A stretch of 64,000 nucleotides of DNA from contig JALJCQ010000026.1 in assembly GCA_023091665.1 (NCBI GenBank), positions 1,736,001 through 1,800,000 on the forward strand. The letters are read 5' to 3'. A program made the translations under genes and the position numbers. Source of the stretch: Pythium myriotylum. Taxonomy: Eukaryota > Oomycota > Peronosporomycetes > Pythiales > Pythiaceae. Under the pieces are notes generated by a model. It worked only from the letters and a program-made list of their open reading frames with translations, did no database searches and was not told the DNA's origin. The number at the start of each line of letters is the position of its first letter. Within the stretch, counting starts at the first letter, position 1. This document shows positions 9,817 through 20,324 of this stretch, piece after piece.

Positions 9817-10897
9817 TTGTATCTGTGATGAAGTGAACTGCCTTTTCGCTAGCCTCTGGAGCTGGAAAAGGGTTTAGACCTAGCGTGTATATGGGGAATA
9901 CACGCAGGCGAACTTGGGCCCGTTGTGAAAACCCAAGTTCTGGTTTCGTACCTCACGTTATGTGTCCCTTGACCGGTTCTTTTGAGCTTTGAAGTATGGG
10001 GAAATACGTCCACTTGGAGCATTCCACCAACCCAAGACGGCTCAACCAGCTCTGGGTAACGACGAGGACCAGTCTTTTAAAATACAGATACAAAAGACAC
10101 ACTTAGACCCAGGACGGAAGACTAACTTCGATCCGCTGAGACGGAGGACGACCTCGATCCGCCAGGACACTGGAAATCCCCTCTGGGATCGGGGAAACTC
10201 TCTCTCAACCAAATGGAGTGTATTACTTGAACTGGGGAACTACGAGCAGTCCCCAGCTATCGCAACACAAGAATACGCAAGGGTATGGAGTGCTCCAGAT
10301 CTCTAGTACAAACCAGTACCCTTTGCAGGTGCCTCAACGGCTGGAAAGGGGGTTGGCTTCTCTCCTCACTCGCAAACACACCAATACCCACGCACCAGCA
10401 GCCAGACACACGCGCACTCGGTCCACTAGGGCAAATCCGACACACGCAGGCTTAACTTGTGGTGTAGACGCTGAGTCCTCCCGCGGTTCGACGGAGGAGA
10501 TTTGGGGAGTTGAAAGCAAAAAGCGAAGTATTTTGAATCCAGGATGAAACCCCAAGGGGAGCAAGAAACTGGCTCCCTGAACCCTACCTACTTAACTACC
10601 AGATCTAATAAGAACCCTACTCTGTGTGGGGGTTTAGGGTTTACTGGAAATCGCACAATCCAAACTGGGAAAACCGGTAGAAACCGGTTTCTGGAGTGGA
10701 TGAATCTGGTCAACATACGGAGAAAGCCAGCTCGAACCAGACAGAAAATCACCCACTGGGAAGGTCCAGTGGACGAACCCAGATCCTGGCACACTGTGCC
10801 AGACTGGAAAAGTGGGTGAGTAGCTGGTACAGTGTACCAGGCTACCCCCACCTACTAACTGTTGCCATTCAATTTCCTAATCAACTAAACCAGCCGT
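9817..10897. other. Repeat-derived non-coding DNA
   Basis: This ~1.1-kb stretch has only short ORFs with no recognisable product. It holds short tandem phrases such as GATCCGC next to 10130-10165 and repeated TGGAAA/CCAGT-type words. It may be leader or LTR sequence of the adjacent elements, but I see no clear terminus. Confidence 0.4.
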
Positions 10898-11278
10898 ATG
10901 CCAGCTCCTGTGACTTGGGATCAGGCGGCGAGAGACGCGAGGACTTCATCTCACTCCCAATGGTACCGGACAACCGTTTCTGGAAGACGCGTCAAGCCCA
11001 AGAGAATGGCGGCCCCGGCCAAGCGCGCTCGTTATTCGGTACGAGCTGCCCTCGTGAAAGTCGCTGCGACCGACGCTCAGGACGGCAATGGTGGATTTGT
11101 CGTCCTCCTTGCTCCATCTCCGCTACCGGCTGAGGTAGTCGCACCCACCACAGCGTCTGCGCTTGACGAGCTAGCTTGGCACTTTCGTGTCATCGAGATC
11201 TCCGCTTCTAATAATCCTCCCAGACAGACAACCTTGGCCAAGCTGTCACCCAGACAGCTGTCTTGGCGTCTGCTGTGA
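10898..11278 (+). CDS. Hypothetical 126-codon ORF, possibly a retroelement gag start
   Basis: An ATG-initiated frame encodes a basic, Ala-rich N terminus (MPAPVTWDQAARDART) followed by SALDELAWHFRVIEIS. There is no zinc knuckle or known domain. It lies right after the leader-like DNA of the Ty3 block, where a gag would be expected, and the sequence beyond it is decayed. It may be the 5' remnant of a second element or a chance ORF. Confidence 0.3.
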   Translation: MPAPVTWDQAARDARTSSHSQWYRTTVSGRRVKPKRMAAPAKRARYSVRAALVKVAATDAQDGNGGFVVLLAPSPLPAEVVAPTTASALDELAWHFRVIEISASNNPPRQTTLAKLSPRQLSWRLL

Positions 11279-13744
11279 CGTCGTGGACATCTCCAGCCAG
11301 TCGAGTCTGCCTTTCGCACCAGAACCGCGCTCGCAATGGTCGTGTTGCTGATCTCGGTGTCCCGATAATGTGCGTCTATCCTCGGCCACAACGCATCTTT
11401 CTTCTACATAACTCGTTAGCACCAATGTGGCACTTGCATTGGATTCATCGACGTCACTTCCAACGAACTTCGTCGCCCAATGCAAATTTTTGGTGAATCT
11501 TCTGGCCACCGTGAACGCGTTCGATGATTTTGCCCGTGAGTATTGGCTTGAGTACATATGGATCTTGCCCGCGTTGGGATGCTTAGTCAGCGCAGTCGAA
11601 GCCAAAGAGGAAATAAAACGGACCACACGCAGTGTCATTAGTGTTGAACTGGATGGAGAATTGGCTCGGAGCAACAATCGATACATTGGAGATTTCCTCG
11701 CCCCTGTGGTGGCCCGACTTCCAGTCTGCCGTCGCCGCGATCAGTTTCACCTCACCCGAGTTCCTAGCTGCTTAGTTCCAAGCGGCCAGCCCAACCAGTT
11801 ACGGCCCTTCTCATGCCTCCCTCGCCATTTTGGCCAAAATCATCTCCCCTAGCTTTCCACCACACCGCTGAACCCCTGGGGACATGAAAGGCTACAAATC
11901 CTGCCTCTTAAACTCTAGACAAGTGCTACGATGTCTGATTCGCGCACAGCTCACGGCTACATGGACAAAGACTGGTCCGGACCGACTATATTTGATTGAC
12001 TGGTCAAAGGAGAACTTTTGCGATCGGCGCCCTTACCTGAGCAAGTACGACACAGCAAGTGCAACGCATGATGGTTCCGCGAAGTTGATCTAGATGGACT
12101 CGTGGTATATACAGCATCCACACAAATGGGACCCCACTCTCATCCTCGCACGAGCTCCACGTGGCTGTGGAATTGGTTGGATTTTCGAGCCTCCGACTCA
12201 AACCATAGACGAAGGAGGGCCATCAGTTGCTAAAAGAATTAATGGTAGCGCCCTCGACAGATCCGTCACTGCCTGGTCCATCGGAGGTGGAGTTTGAGCA
12301 CCTATTGTGATCGTCGGAATCACACCTCCACAATCATGAACGTCTGGGCATCACTACTTTTTTATCCGATGTTTGCACAGTTGTTCTCGTGTGGCCTCCG
12401 TCACCATCACCCCTTGCGTCGGGGATTGGATCGTCTCTGATGGATATGGAGGCGAAGTTAGTCATCTCAGACTTCGTGCGTCGAACACGCATGCCCTCGC
12501 AGGCATTAGTTGAGTCCTGGTGCAATCAAACTTCAGGAGACTATCGATATAGCAAGACCATCGATCCAGTTCGTTTCTCATTGCCGTGGTCTTCGCAACC
12601 TCGTCTAAACCACCTCATTCGCGCGGCAAACGAAGGTACATGTCTCCGCCTCCAAGATGTCGATCTGTGAGATCGACCTCGACACGTCCCATTGTGCTCC
12701 TCAAGAATTTCATCAACAACAAGACGCATGTCGATATGATCGTCGACCTTGACATCTTGTACAGGCGATTTTGCTACCCGTCCTTTTGGCGTAGTCAACA
12801 AAGGTGACGAAGATCTCAACTACGCTGGCGGTATAATTCACGGTTTGGCTCTCCGTGCTCTATCGTGATCGGTGAGATCCTTCACTCACTCGACACTTGG
12901 TCATCATCGCACCACACGTCTCATGTCGCATGACGTTTTAGCCAGATCTCACGCAACATTAGCTGCAATGTCGGATCGACGGTTGACAGGGACAGCAAGA
13001 AGCGGAAACGAAAGAGATCTGTGCTGGAGACGGAGGATTGAAAACTGAGTGTTATTTATTGCAGGTTAGACAGGCGCGATGCTACTCCGTTGAACTTGTA
13101 GGCTAACCTAGCTTGCGCCTTCAGGTCGAACTGGTCGCACCCATGCAGGACTCTGATTGGCGAGGTCCGGCTGAGATTGGAGATGAAAGCGCCCATGATG
13201 GATGTCGAGACGGTATGCAGCATACAAAACCCGGTCTTGATAGGAACAGGCAAGATGATGTCATCTGGGCGAATGTGAACAGGAACACAATGTTGTTTGT
13301 GGGAGTATGAGAACAACACGCGCACCGCTGAGAACGAGCTGCGAGTGAACACCCGGTGGTGCGGGCGCGCTTCATTACAATCCCCCGATCTTTCTCGGAC
13401 GAAGGCCGGCTGACACCTTGCTGCAGTTTGCTGCTCCGTTGTAGACGATTGAAAATCTGCAATTCGCGCCAGTCAGTGGCTGAGAATTTTCAACTTGTGG
13501 AAAGTGACTGAGCTTTTTCAACTTGGATTCTGGTTCTACGAGTTCTGTGACGTCGGAGGGTCCGGCCAGATAGTTGAAACGTCCACGCGAACCGCTACAG
13601 GCGAGCGGCGAGCGAGGTATATAGATACGATGGCCTTGATCACCATACATCGCTGGTGCGAAACATGGGACTTGGCGAAGTATGGTGTTCAAAGTGCCAC
13701 ACGTAACTGATCGACATTGAGGACGGGATGGAGCTTGCTCAAGA
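11279..13744. other. Decayed repeat DNA without recognisable gene
   Basis: Both strands hold only short frames broken by many stops. None shows a motif I can name. Its place between a gag-like start and a decayed Ty3 integrase suggests retroelement relics. No LTR ends or target duplications were found. Confidence 0.4.
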
Positions 13745-14640
13745 CTACTGGAAGTTCAAGTCGATCAAGGCATTATTGCCAAGTCGGCAGATTACGCGAA
13801 ACCGTCCGAGGCATTTCGGTAGTAGTTTATTCACCATTGGATCCTTGTGTGGACGATATTCGGGCTGGGTAATTCCCTCTGATTGCAACTCTTGAGCGTC
13901 GATATAGACGTAGTCATCCACTTCAAATTGGACATCCTTACGTTGTCGATTGCAGCATTTTGCTTGGCGCATGGCCTATGACCTCTCGGTGGTCACGAAC
14001 AAGTAATCCTGCATCGGAGTGGGCTTGCACTGCCTGTGTGAGCTGCGCTGCAAGATGACCCGTGTCCACCATAAAAGGAGAGACGTGGACGAAGACACTA
14101 AGGTAGGTGTATGCAATAGTCGGTAGCAGATCGACCCAATTCTCAACGAAGTGCGCTACGAGGCAACGCAGACTGTCTTTTAAGGTGCGAATCCGGCGTT
14201 CAGCCCGACCGCCCGCTTGAGCGCGCCGTGATGCTGTCACTAAGTTGCTTAATACTGCAAAGTTCACTCCCGAATTCACTTATGAACTTTGGATATCGAC
14301 CAGATACAATTGAATCAGGTACGGGGTAGCACCGTACAACATTATCGAAGAACAGATGAGCCGTCGCCTTGGCCGTCACCATTTTGGTGGTTGCAACGTT
14401 ACATGGCCCTCCCGACGATTGACACACAACGACCTAACAGGCATCAAGAGAATGCGAGCTTGATAGTCCCATACGGAAATCCATTGAAATGCGCTACCAA
14501 GGTACGTGCACATCACGCCAGGTCGCGTGACCACTGCGGCATCATGGTGGTCATGCAGGACGCGGAGCTGGAAATATCGGTAATCGGGCGACGGGCACTG
14601 TATAATTGATCTGCAGTAGAATTAGACCGTCCTCGATGTG
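13745..14640 (-). pseudogene. Decayed Ty3/gypsy integrase fragment
   Basis: Read on the minus strand from about 14640, the parts of a Ty3 integrase appear in order but in different frames. First comes an H2C2-like LRVLHDHHDAA segment. Next is a core piece with GRYPKFISEFGSELCS and GRAERRIRTLKDSLRCLV, matching the region of the second Asp and the Glu helix. A C-terminal piece follows (DVQFEVDDYVYIDAQEL, KCLGRFRVI), typical of the GPY/F domain. Stops and frameshifts separate the pieces, and the second catalytic Asp is not preserved in the usual context. It is a dead fragment, unrelated in sequence to the element at 1-8.5 kb. Confidence 0.7.
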
Positions 14641-15497
14641 ATACATCTGTTGGTCTACGTCGCTGAGTATTTTAGCACATGTTGGGTCTTCTGGATACGC
14701 GTCGATTATGTCCTCCACCGCCCGTGAAGCCGAGGAATCCCTAAGAGCTTACTCCACGGCATGGCGGTTCTGATGTTTGGGCGACGCTGTCAACGGCTAC
14801 TCTCCATTTTGGAGCCTTACAGGGCATGACATGGCGGCAAAAAATCAGAAAAAGCGACTGAGCAAGTTCATAATGCCCATGTGTACAATTGAGAAGTGCC
14901 TGGGTCAGCTTGGCCTCGACTACACGAAGCTAACCGAGGAGCAGGTCGGACTCCTTTTCCTTCGTGCTAGACCGCTACTCCGCTTTCCAGCCAGACTGCA
15001 CGGTGGCGACCGTGACGAACAGCTTGTGTAGGTGTCGCTCTTGCGCGACCTTCCCCGAGACCAATCAAGACGCCATCGCAACTAGACAGGATTCTTGCAC
15101 AACGGTTGTTCCTGCAAATTCATCAGCATCTGATGAGGTGCATTTTTGTATCGAGTCCAAACCGCAGTCAGAGTTTGCGTTTGCGAATTGGCAGGATTCC
15201 TGTTCCTGCAACTGCCTCGAGATATCCTGATCTGTTTCTGCAAATTCAGTAGAAGTATGATCAGCCTATTCTAATTATCGGAAAATAGGGGACTAGGGGA
15301 CATTCGTCCCACAGCAGCTTACATTTTCCCAGTCTCGTCCCTCAAAAGTCAGAGAATCGGTTCCGGCCAAGTTCCGCCATGATCCCTTTTCAAAACGATA
15401 ATATTATGCTTATCCGTTTTATCAGGTTTTCTTTATTGGATTGGGTTGCTCTTGTGTTTATGTGGAGAAATCCGAATGGGGGGGGGGGGGGGGGGGG
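14641..15497. other. Intergenic DNA before the MULE
   Basis: No gene is supported. A few 60-90 codon frames are open, with no recognisable content. A poly-G run begins at 15478 and merges into the left MULE terminus. Confidence 0.4.
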
Positions 15498-15610
15498 GGG
15501 GGCACATCACTACCGAGTAAGAAAAGGTTGACTTTCGACTTTCGAGTCCACGCTCTGAGCTGATGACAATCGAGTAGATTTCAAAACTGGATGACTCATT
15601 GAGTAAGGGA
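15498..15610 (+). repeat. MULE left terminal inverted repeat
   Basis: This segment matches the reverse complement of 23360-23457. The best shared block is CGAGTCCACGCTCTGAGC followed by GATGAC-ATCGAGT-GATTTC. It carries diverged copies of a word close to ATGACTATCGAGT that is better preserved in the right repeat. Confidence 0.75.
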
Positions 15611-15769
15611 ATGCATATTGAGTACTATGGAATGAATATCGAGTACCAATGTGGCAATCTAATTGGAGCCCATAATGTCCGTGCCGAGAGAGCAGCTGTA
15701 GGAGAGAGCATTGGCCAGTGACTCAACGTCGTACAAATCATCTTTGCGACCATTGTCGAAGACAACACG

Positions 15770-15803
<34 letters not shown>
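15770..15803. repeat. 34-nt poly-C tract
   Basis: An uninterrupted run of 34 C residues lies in the MULE 3' region. It gives rise to long proline or glycine runs in spurious ORFs here, which should not be annotated as genes. Confidence 0.9.
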
Positions 15804-15806
<3 letters not shown>

Positions 15807-16428
15807 CCTCCATTTTCAATCCACGCAGTCACGACACCTCGAGCGTGCTCTTCAATTGTCTTACCGCGCACTGTTCGCTTCATCTTCTTCATCACTCGCC
15901 AGTGCATTGGGCGGGCAGGGAATTCAGACAGTAGACGGCATAGATTCGCAGGCTCGAAGAAACGAGCGTCGCTGTGACTGACGTGCTCACAAGTAGCATC
16001 TACGTTAGCATAGCCTCCTCATCCGAATAGTGGTGACTGCACTCACCATTTCCAAATCCTACGTGGCGACCATTTCGAAAGCAGGCACATCGTTTGAGAA
16101 AATCAAAACTTGGTTGAGCGACTAATAGAGAAGCTCGGCATCAGTCATTGGCTTGTTCGAGACAAGTGAACCTGACAACGACTTCACATATCTGTACACA
16201 GTGTTGTCAGCACACAACCGTCCAGCCACTTACGTAGCACGTACCGGTTGACCCTCGTCAGCTTGACATCGAGACCCTAGTGTGGGGTGGACACTCCAGT
16301 CACGAAACAATTGGCGTTAAACACAATGGAAGCGACGTTGCTGGACGACGCACGCTTCATCTTCATGTAGTTGCACTTGTCACTCAAGAGCGCTCGAGCG
16401 CGAACAACCGATTCAGCAGGCAGGGGGC

Positions 16429-16494
16429 CTACGGAAATTCCATGCCATGATTAATGCACAAACCACACAAACCACAGCCAATAAATCACAATAC
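16429..16494 (-). other. Predicted intron 2 of the MULE transposase (66 bp)
   Basis: The donor is AAG|GTATTG and the acceptor CCGTAG|GCC on the minus strand. Removing it joins the exon ending in HFCEG to PLPAESVVRARALLSD in frame and gives a C-terminal region typical of the family. Confidence 0.65.
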
Positions 16495-17491
16495 CTTCAC
16501 AGAAATGTCCGACAAAGCAGGCGACACGGGACTGGCCGGCGGCAAACAAGATGCCCGGGAGTGAATCGTTTAAAACAGTCGCGGTGTTCGCACGAAGTGC
16601 ATGCACACAAACTTTCTTGATGACACGATGGAATGCCTCGAGTGCATTCTGCGACGGCACCACGCCTGCAACCTCACCACTTGCCGCCGCGTGCCAACTG
16701 GACCAGGGCACCGCCAAGTAAGTGTTCTCGAACCATGTAGCTTAGTCCTCCTCTCCAAACGAACCCCAATAAGCTGTCGCGAGCTTCGCCAACGCGAGGA
16801 ACTGGCCTTGGATTCGTGCGTGGTGGAGGCACTCGATATGCGGGTGCACAACGTCCTCATAAAGCGACTTGGTCTTGGCCCGCGGTGCACGCTCTTTGGC
16901 CTTTCTAGCGAGGTGAGGCCAGCACGTCAGCAATGCCACAGCGGGCTACTCAGCTTGAAACGCGTTGGCGATGCAGGTTGCGTGATCTAGGCTGCCGAGT
17001 GAAATGTCGACACCTCCATTAAAAAAACTCCCTCGCAAAGCGACGGGTTGTTTTAAATAGTGCATGATATGCCATGGTATGTTCAGTTCGAACGAACTTG
17101 AATGACCATTGCACATAATGCTTTGAGAACGCACCTCGTACGTACCGTGTATAATACGTACCAAAGTTAACCAACGTCCAACCCCCAAAATGCAACTTGT
17201 AGGTGCCATCGGCAACACCAAGCATAGCACCTTCTTGACTGATGACGGACCGTTGAACGTTGGTGAACAAAGCTCGACTTGAGAAAACGAAACCGAAAGA
17301 CTTGACAGCCTTGCCGTCAACTTCAACGTCGTGCTCAAAGACGTTGAAGATGATGAGATCGTTCAACTTGTCGTTGATGTCACTAGTGAATCCGTTGCCG
17401 TTGCTGTGACCAAAAAAGGATTCATTGGTCGTGCACATTTTCTCGCTAGCCCACTCGATTAGAGCAGTAAGGTTTTTAATTTCCCATCCAC

Positions 17492-17553
17492 CTGAAAGCA
17501 TACACACCGTGTTATCAACCGAAATAACTTGAGGATAAACTAAGAGTACATAC
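17492..17553 (-). other. Predicted intron 1 of the MULE transposase (62 bp)
   Basis: The donor AAG|GTATGT and acceptor TTTCAG|GTGG are canonical. The splice joins LRKRMEG to GWEIKNLTALIEW in the same frame. Confidence 0.75.
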
Positions 17554-17948
17554 CTTCCATGCGCTTGCGCAAATAAACCTTCCGATTCTTCAGCTGATTT
17601 TCAGTAGACAACAGTGCCATCATGGAAGCGTTGTCTTTGTAGATACGATTCAACTCGAGCAGGCACTTCCGTGGCCCCGCACCACCACTGCGGATTGAAT
17701 CGACTTCACGCTTGAGAGCATGAGGCACACCAAATCGGCGGTCTTCCACGTCTTCAATGCCGTGAACCCCACTCTATTCGAGTGTGAACGATGCGTCATC
17801 ATTCTCGCACACTCGCGTGAGCTTTAGGCAGTCAACGTGGGCATTGCACCTGTACACAGAGGTCGCACCCTTTGTACCGTAATTATACAGAAAGGAATAC
17901 GAACCACCTGCGACAAGCTCCATTGCAGCAAGAGCGTCAACCTTGGAT

Positions 17949-17953
17949 GTGTG
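17949..17953. repeat. Copia target-site duplication, left
   Basis: GTGTG abuts the left LTR and is repeated at 23018-23022 next to the right LTR. It lies in the MULE transposase frame. Confidence 0.85.
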
Positions 17954-18328
17954 TGTTGGAAGGTCGCTTGGTTGGTGGGATGCAAAATGCAAAGTGAATT
18001 GATCGGGACTTAGTTCGCTGCTGCTACCTCTAAGCCGTCTGTGTGTGTCCTACGCTACCGTAACCATATGTATGTCCTACCTATCGTAAACATATGCAAA
18101 CATTAAGTGACTTCGTGGATACTTCAACGAAGTCGATGGGTGGCACTGGATTCAAACCAGAACCAGACGGAGAATCTTCCACATGTCGAATCTTCCACAT
18201 GTCGAATCTTCCACATGTCGAATCTTCCACGGAGAATCTTCTGCAGGAGAATCTTCTACAGCCGAGCTTCAACTGCCGAGCTTCAACTGGAATGATGACG
18301 CTGGGTTCGAGGCGCATCATCTTCAACA
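17954..18328 (-). repeat. Copia 3' LTR (375 bp)
   Basis: It is bounded by TGTTGG and CTTCAACA. It contains three tandem copies of the 16-mer AATCTTCCACATGTCG, against two in the 5' LTR; this accounts exactly for the 16-bp length difference. The polyprotein frame runs into it and stops at 18081. Confidence 0.92.
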
Positions 18329-19826
18329 CCCCCCCCCCCCTCGACTCGACTGCGTCTTGAACACCAAGCTTGGTGCGGAGCACGTCGAACTGGACAGTGG
18401 GGATCGGCTTGGTCATGATGTCGGCAAGCATGTCTTGGGTCGGGCAATACTGCAGACACACTTGACCGTCCTCGACCTTCTCACGAACGAAGTGGTAGCG
18501 AATGTCGATGTGCTTGGTGCGCTTGTGGAACTCGGGGTTCTTGGCCAACGCGATCGCACCTTGGTTGTCTTCGTACACCGTGAGCGCTTGGTCGCTTGCA
18601 ACTTCGCCGAGTTCGCACAGGAACGCCTTGAGCCATACGGCTTCTTGGATCGCTTCCGATAGAGCCATGTACTCTGCTTCGGTCGAGGAGAGGGCGACAG
18701 TTCGCTGCTTCTTGCTGCGCCAGCTGATGCATCCGCCGTTGAGCATGAACACGTAGCCGCTGGTGCTTCGACGTGACTCGATGTCGCCAGCCCAGTCGGC
18801 GTCGGAGTAGCCGACCAGTCTTCCGTCATGCGATGCCGAGAACTGCAGGCCGTACGTCGAAGTCGCTTGCAGATACCGGAGCACACGCTTGAGAGCTTGC
18901 CAGTGTGTTGGACACGGGTCCGCGGCGAACTGGCTGAGTGTGCCGACTGCCGCTGCGAGGTCTGGTCGAGTGCCGACCATGAGGTACATGAGTGCGCCGA
19001 CTGCACTTCGGTACGGCACGTTCTTCATGGTGTCTTCGTGCTTGCAACCACCTTCGCACATGGCCTTGGTCAGCTTGAGTCCGGGGTCTTGAGGGGTCCT
19101 CACTGGTTTGCAGTCTTGCATGCCGAACTTGGTCAGGATCGACTGCAGGAACTTGGTCTGCCACATGGTCACGTCGCCGGACTTGGGGTCTTGCTCAACT
19201 TCCATGCCGAGGCAGTACTTGAGTTCGCCGAGGTCGGACATCTCGAAGCGTTCGCTGAGTGCACGCTTGGTCGCCGTGAGCAACTCGAGGCTGTTGCAGG
19301 CGAGGATGAGGTCGTCGACGTAGATCACCACGAAGATCATCGCTGAGCCGCTCCGCTTGACGTACACGCAGTGGTCCATCTCGCACTTGGTGAAGCCGAC
19401 CTTGCGCATGAAGGCGTCGATGGTCTGGTTCCACATGCGGGGCGACTGCTTGAGACCGTAGAGCGAGCGCTTGAGCTTGCACACGTAGTCCGGGTGGCGC
19501 TGGTCGACGAAGCCTTCAGGCTGCTTCATGTAGATTTCTTCGTCGAGGTTGCCGTTCAGGAACGCCGTCTTGACATCCATCTGATGGATCATGAGCTTGT
19601 GTCGAGCGGCGATGCTGAGGATGGTCCGGATCGACGTGAACTTGGCGACGGGTGCGAACGTCTCTTCGAAGTCGATGCCGTATTTCTGCAGGAACCCCTT
19701 GGCAACGAGTCGAGCCTTGTACCGTTCGACGAGTCCTTCGGCGGTTTCCTTGACCTTGAACACCCACTTGCTGGTGATGGCCTTGCGTCCGACTGGCAAA
19801 GGGACTAGGTCCCAGGTCTCGTTCTT
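18081..19826 (-). CDS. Copia reverse transcriptase and RNase H part
   Basis: It follows the TAG in the same frame ([26 protein letters not shown]). Copia RT motifs are intact: [52 protein letters not shown] and catalytic YVDDLILA. RNase H follows ([49 protein letters not shown]). The frame runs through the polypurine tract, where the G-run encodes GGG, and ends inside the LTR at 18081. Confidence 0.92.
   Translation of the reverse strand, partial: KNETWDLVPLPVGRKAITSKWVFKVKETAEGLVERYKARLVAKGFLQKYGIDFEETFAPVAKFTSIRTILSIAARHKLMIHQMDVKTAFLNGNLDEEIYMKQPEGFVDQRHPDYVCKLKRSLYGLKQSPRMWNQTIDAFMRKVGFTKCEMDHCVYVKRSGSAMIFVVIYVDDLILACNSLELLTATKRALSERFEMSDLGELKYCLGMEVEQDPKSGDVTMWQTKFLQSILTKFGMQDCKPVRTPQDPGLKLTKAMCEGGCKHEDTMKNVPYRSAVGALMYLMVGTRPDLAAAVGTLSQFAADPCPTHWQALKRVLRYLQATSTYGLQFSASHDGRLVGYSDADWAGDIESRRSTSGYVFMLNGGCISWRSKKQRTVALSSTEAEYMALSEAIQEAVWLKAFLCELGEVASDQALTVYEDNQGAIALAKNPEFHKRTKHIDIRYHFVREKVEDGQVCLQYCPTQDMLADIMTKPIPTVQFDVLRTKLGVQDAVESRGGGVLKMMRLEPSVIIPVEARQLKLGCRRFSCRRFSVEDSTCGRFDMWKIRHVEDSPSGSGLNPVPPIDFVEVSTKSLNVCICLR
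18329..18341 (-). promoter_or_regulatory. Copia polypurine tract
   Basis: On the minus strand, A followed by 12 G residues directly precedes the 3' LTR. This is the expected primer for plus-strand DNA synthesis. Confidence 0.8.
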
Positions 19827-20324
19827 CTAGAGCGACTCGAGCTCGGAGTCGCAGGCTTCCTTCCAGTTGCTGGCGTCGTCGGATTCCATCGCCGACTTGA
19901 ACGATGTCGGCAACTCTCCCCCTGAATTCACGACGAGAGCAAACTCTTCGAGATCGTGGTCTTGATCTTCTCCCCCTTGTTCTTGCACGTCTTCGCCTTC
20001 TTCGTCTTCATCTTCTACGCCTTCCTCTTCGATCGACGTGAGCAGTGCAGACAGATCTTCGAGCGATGTCCTTGGACCTTGCGTGGGTGGTGGAGTCGCA
20101 CCACTTGTGCGACCAACCCGTCCGTAGCGCTTCTCAACTGGCGGTTCAGCCAGGTTCTCGAGCGAGTGCGTGCGAGAGTGGCGCTTGGACCCTGGTGCGT
20201 AGTCTACATTCGGCTGCTGGGCCGATGCTGGTGCTGCTGGACGCTGCGACCGCTGGCCCTGTTGCCACTCCGGTCGCTCGTAGCTGCGCTGACTTGGTGC
20301 TGGTGAGGCTGGCTGCTCACCCAT
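19827..20324 (-). pseudogene. Copia polyprotein, linker between integrase and RT
   Basis: From MGEQPASPAPSQRS this frame carries the acidic, Ser/Pro-rich linker usual between copia integrase and RT (SIEEEGVEDEDEEGEDVQ). The RT entry follows (DDASNWKEACDSELESL), and it stops at TAG 19827-19829. It is out of frame with the upstream ORF but in frame with the downstream RT, so one nonsense codon separates it from RT and one frameshift from integrase. Confidence 0.85.

Larger units (their letters stand above)
16277..17953 (-). pseudogene. MULE transposase, main part (exons 1b-3)
   Basis: Three exons are joined by two introns (17492-17553 and 16429-16494), both spliced in frame. Features typical of Mutator-like transposases occur in order. 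A Cys/His N-terminal module (VYRCNAHVDC) comes first, then the first catalytic Asp in GVADGTYKLHFGGW. The second Asp is in GGVDISLGSLDHATCIANAF and the Glu is in SQNALEAFHRVIKK. The C-terminal exon reads LLSDKCNYMKMKRASSSNV and stops at 16277. It is inactive: in-frame TAG at 17774, TAG at 16946 and TAA at 16742, plus a frameshift in a run of seven T residues near 17020-17026. The 5' end lies on the far side of the copia insertion at 23018-23109. Confidence 0.8.

Noticed and set aside
15625..15981. Short frames with long Pro or Gly runs
   Set aside because: They are translations of the 34-nt poly-C tract and carry no other protein-like content.
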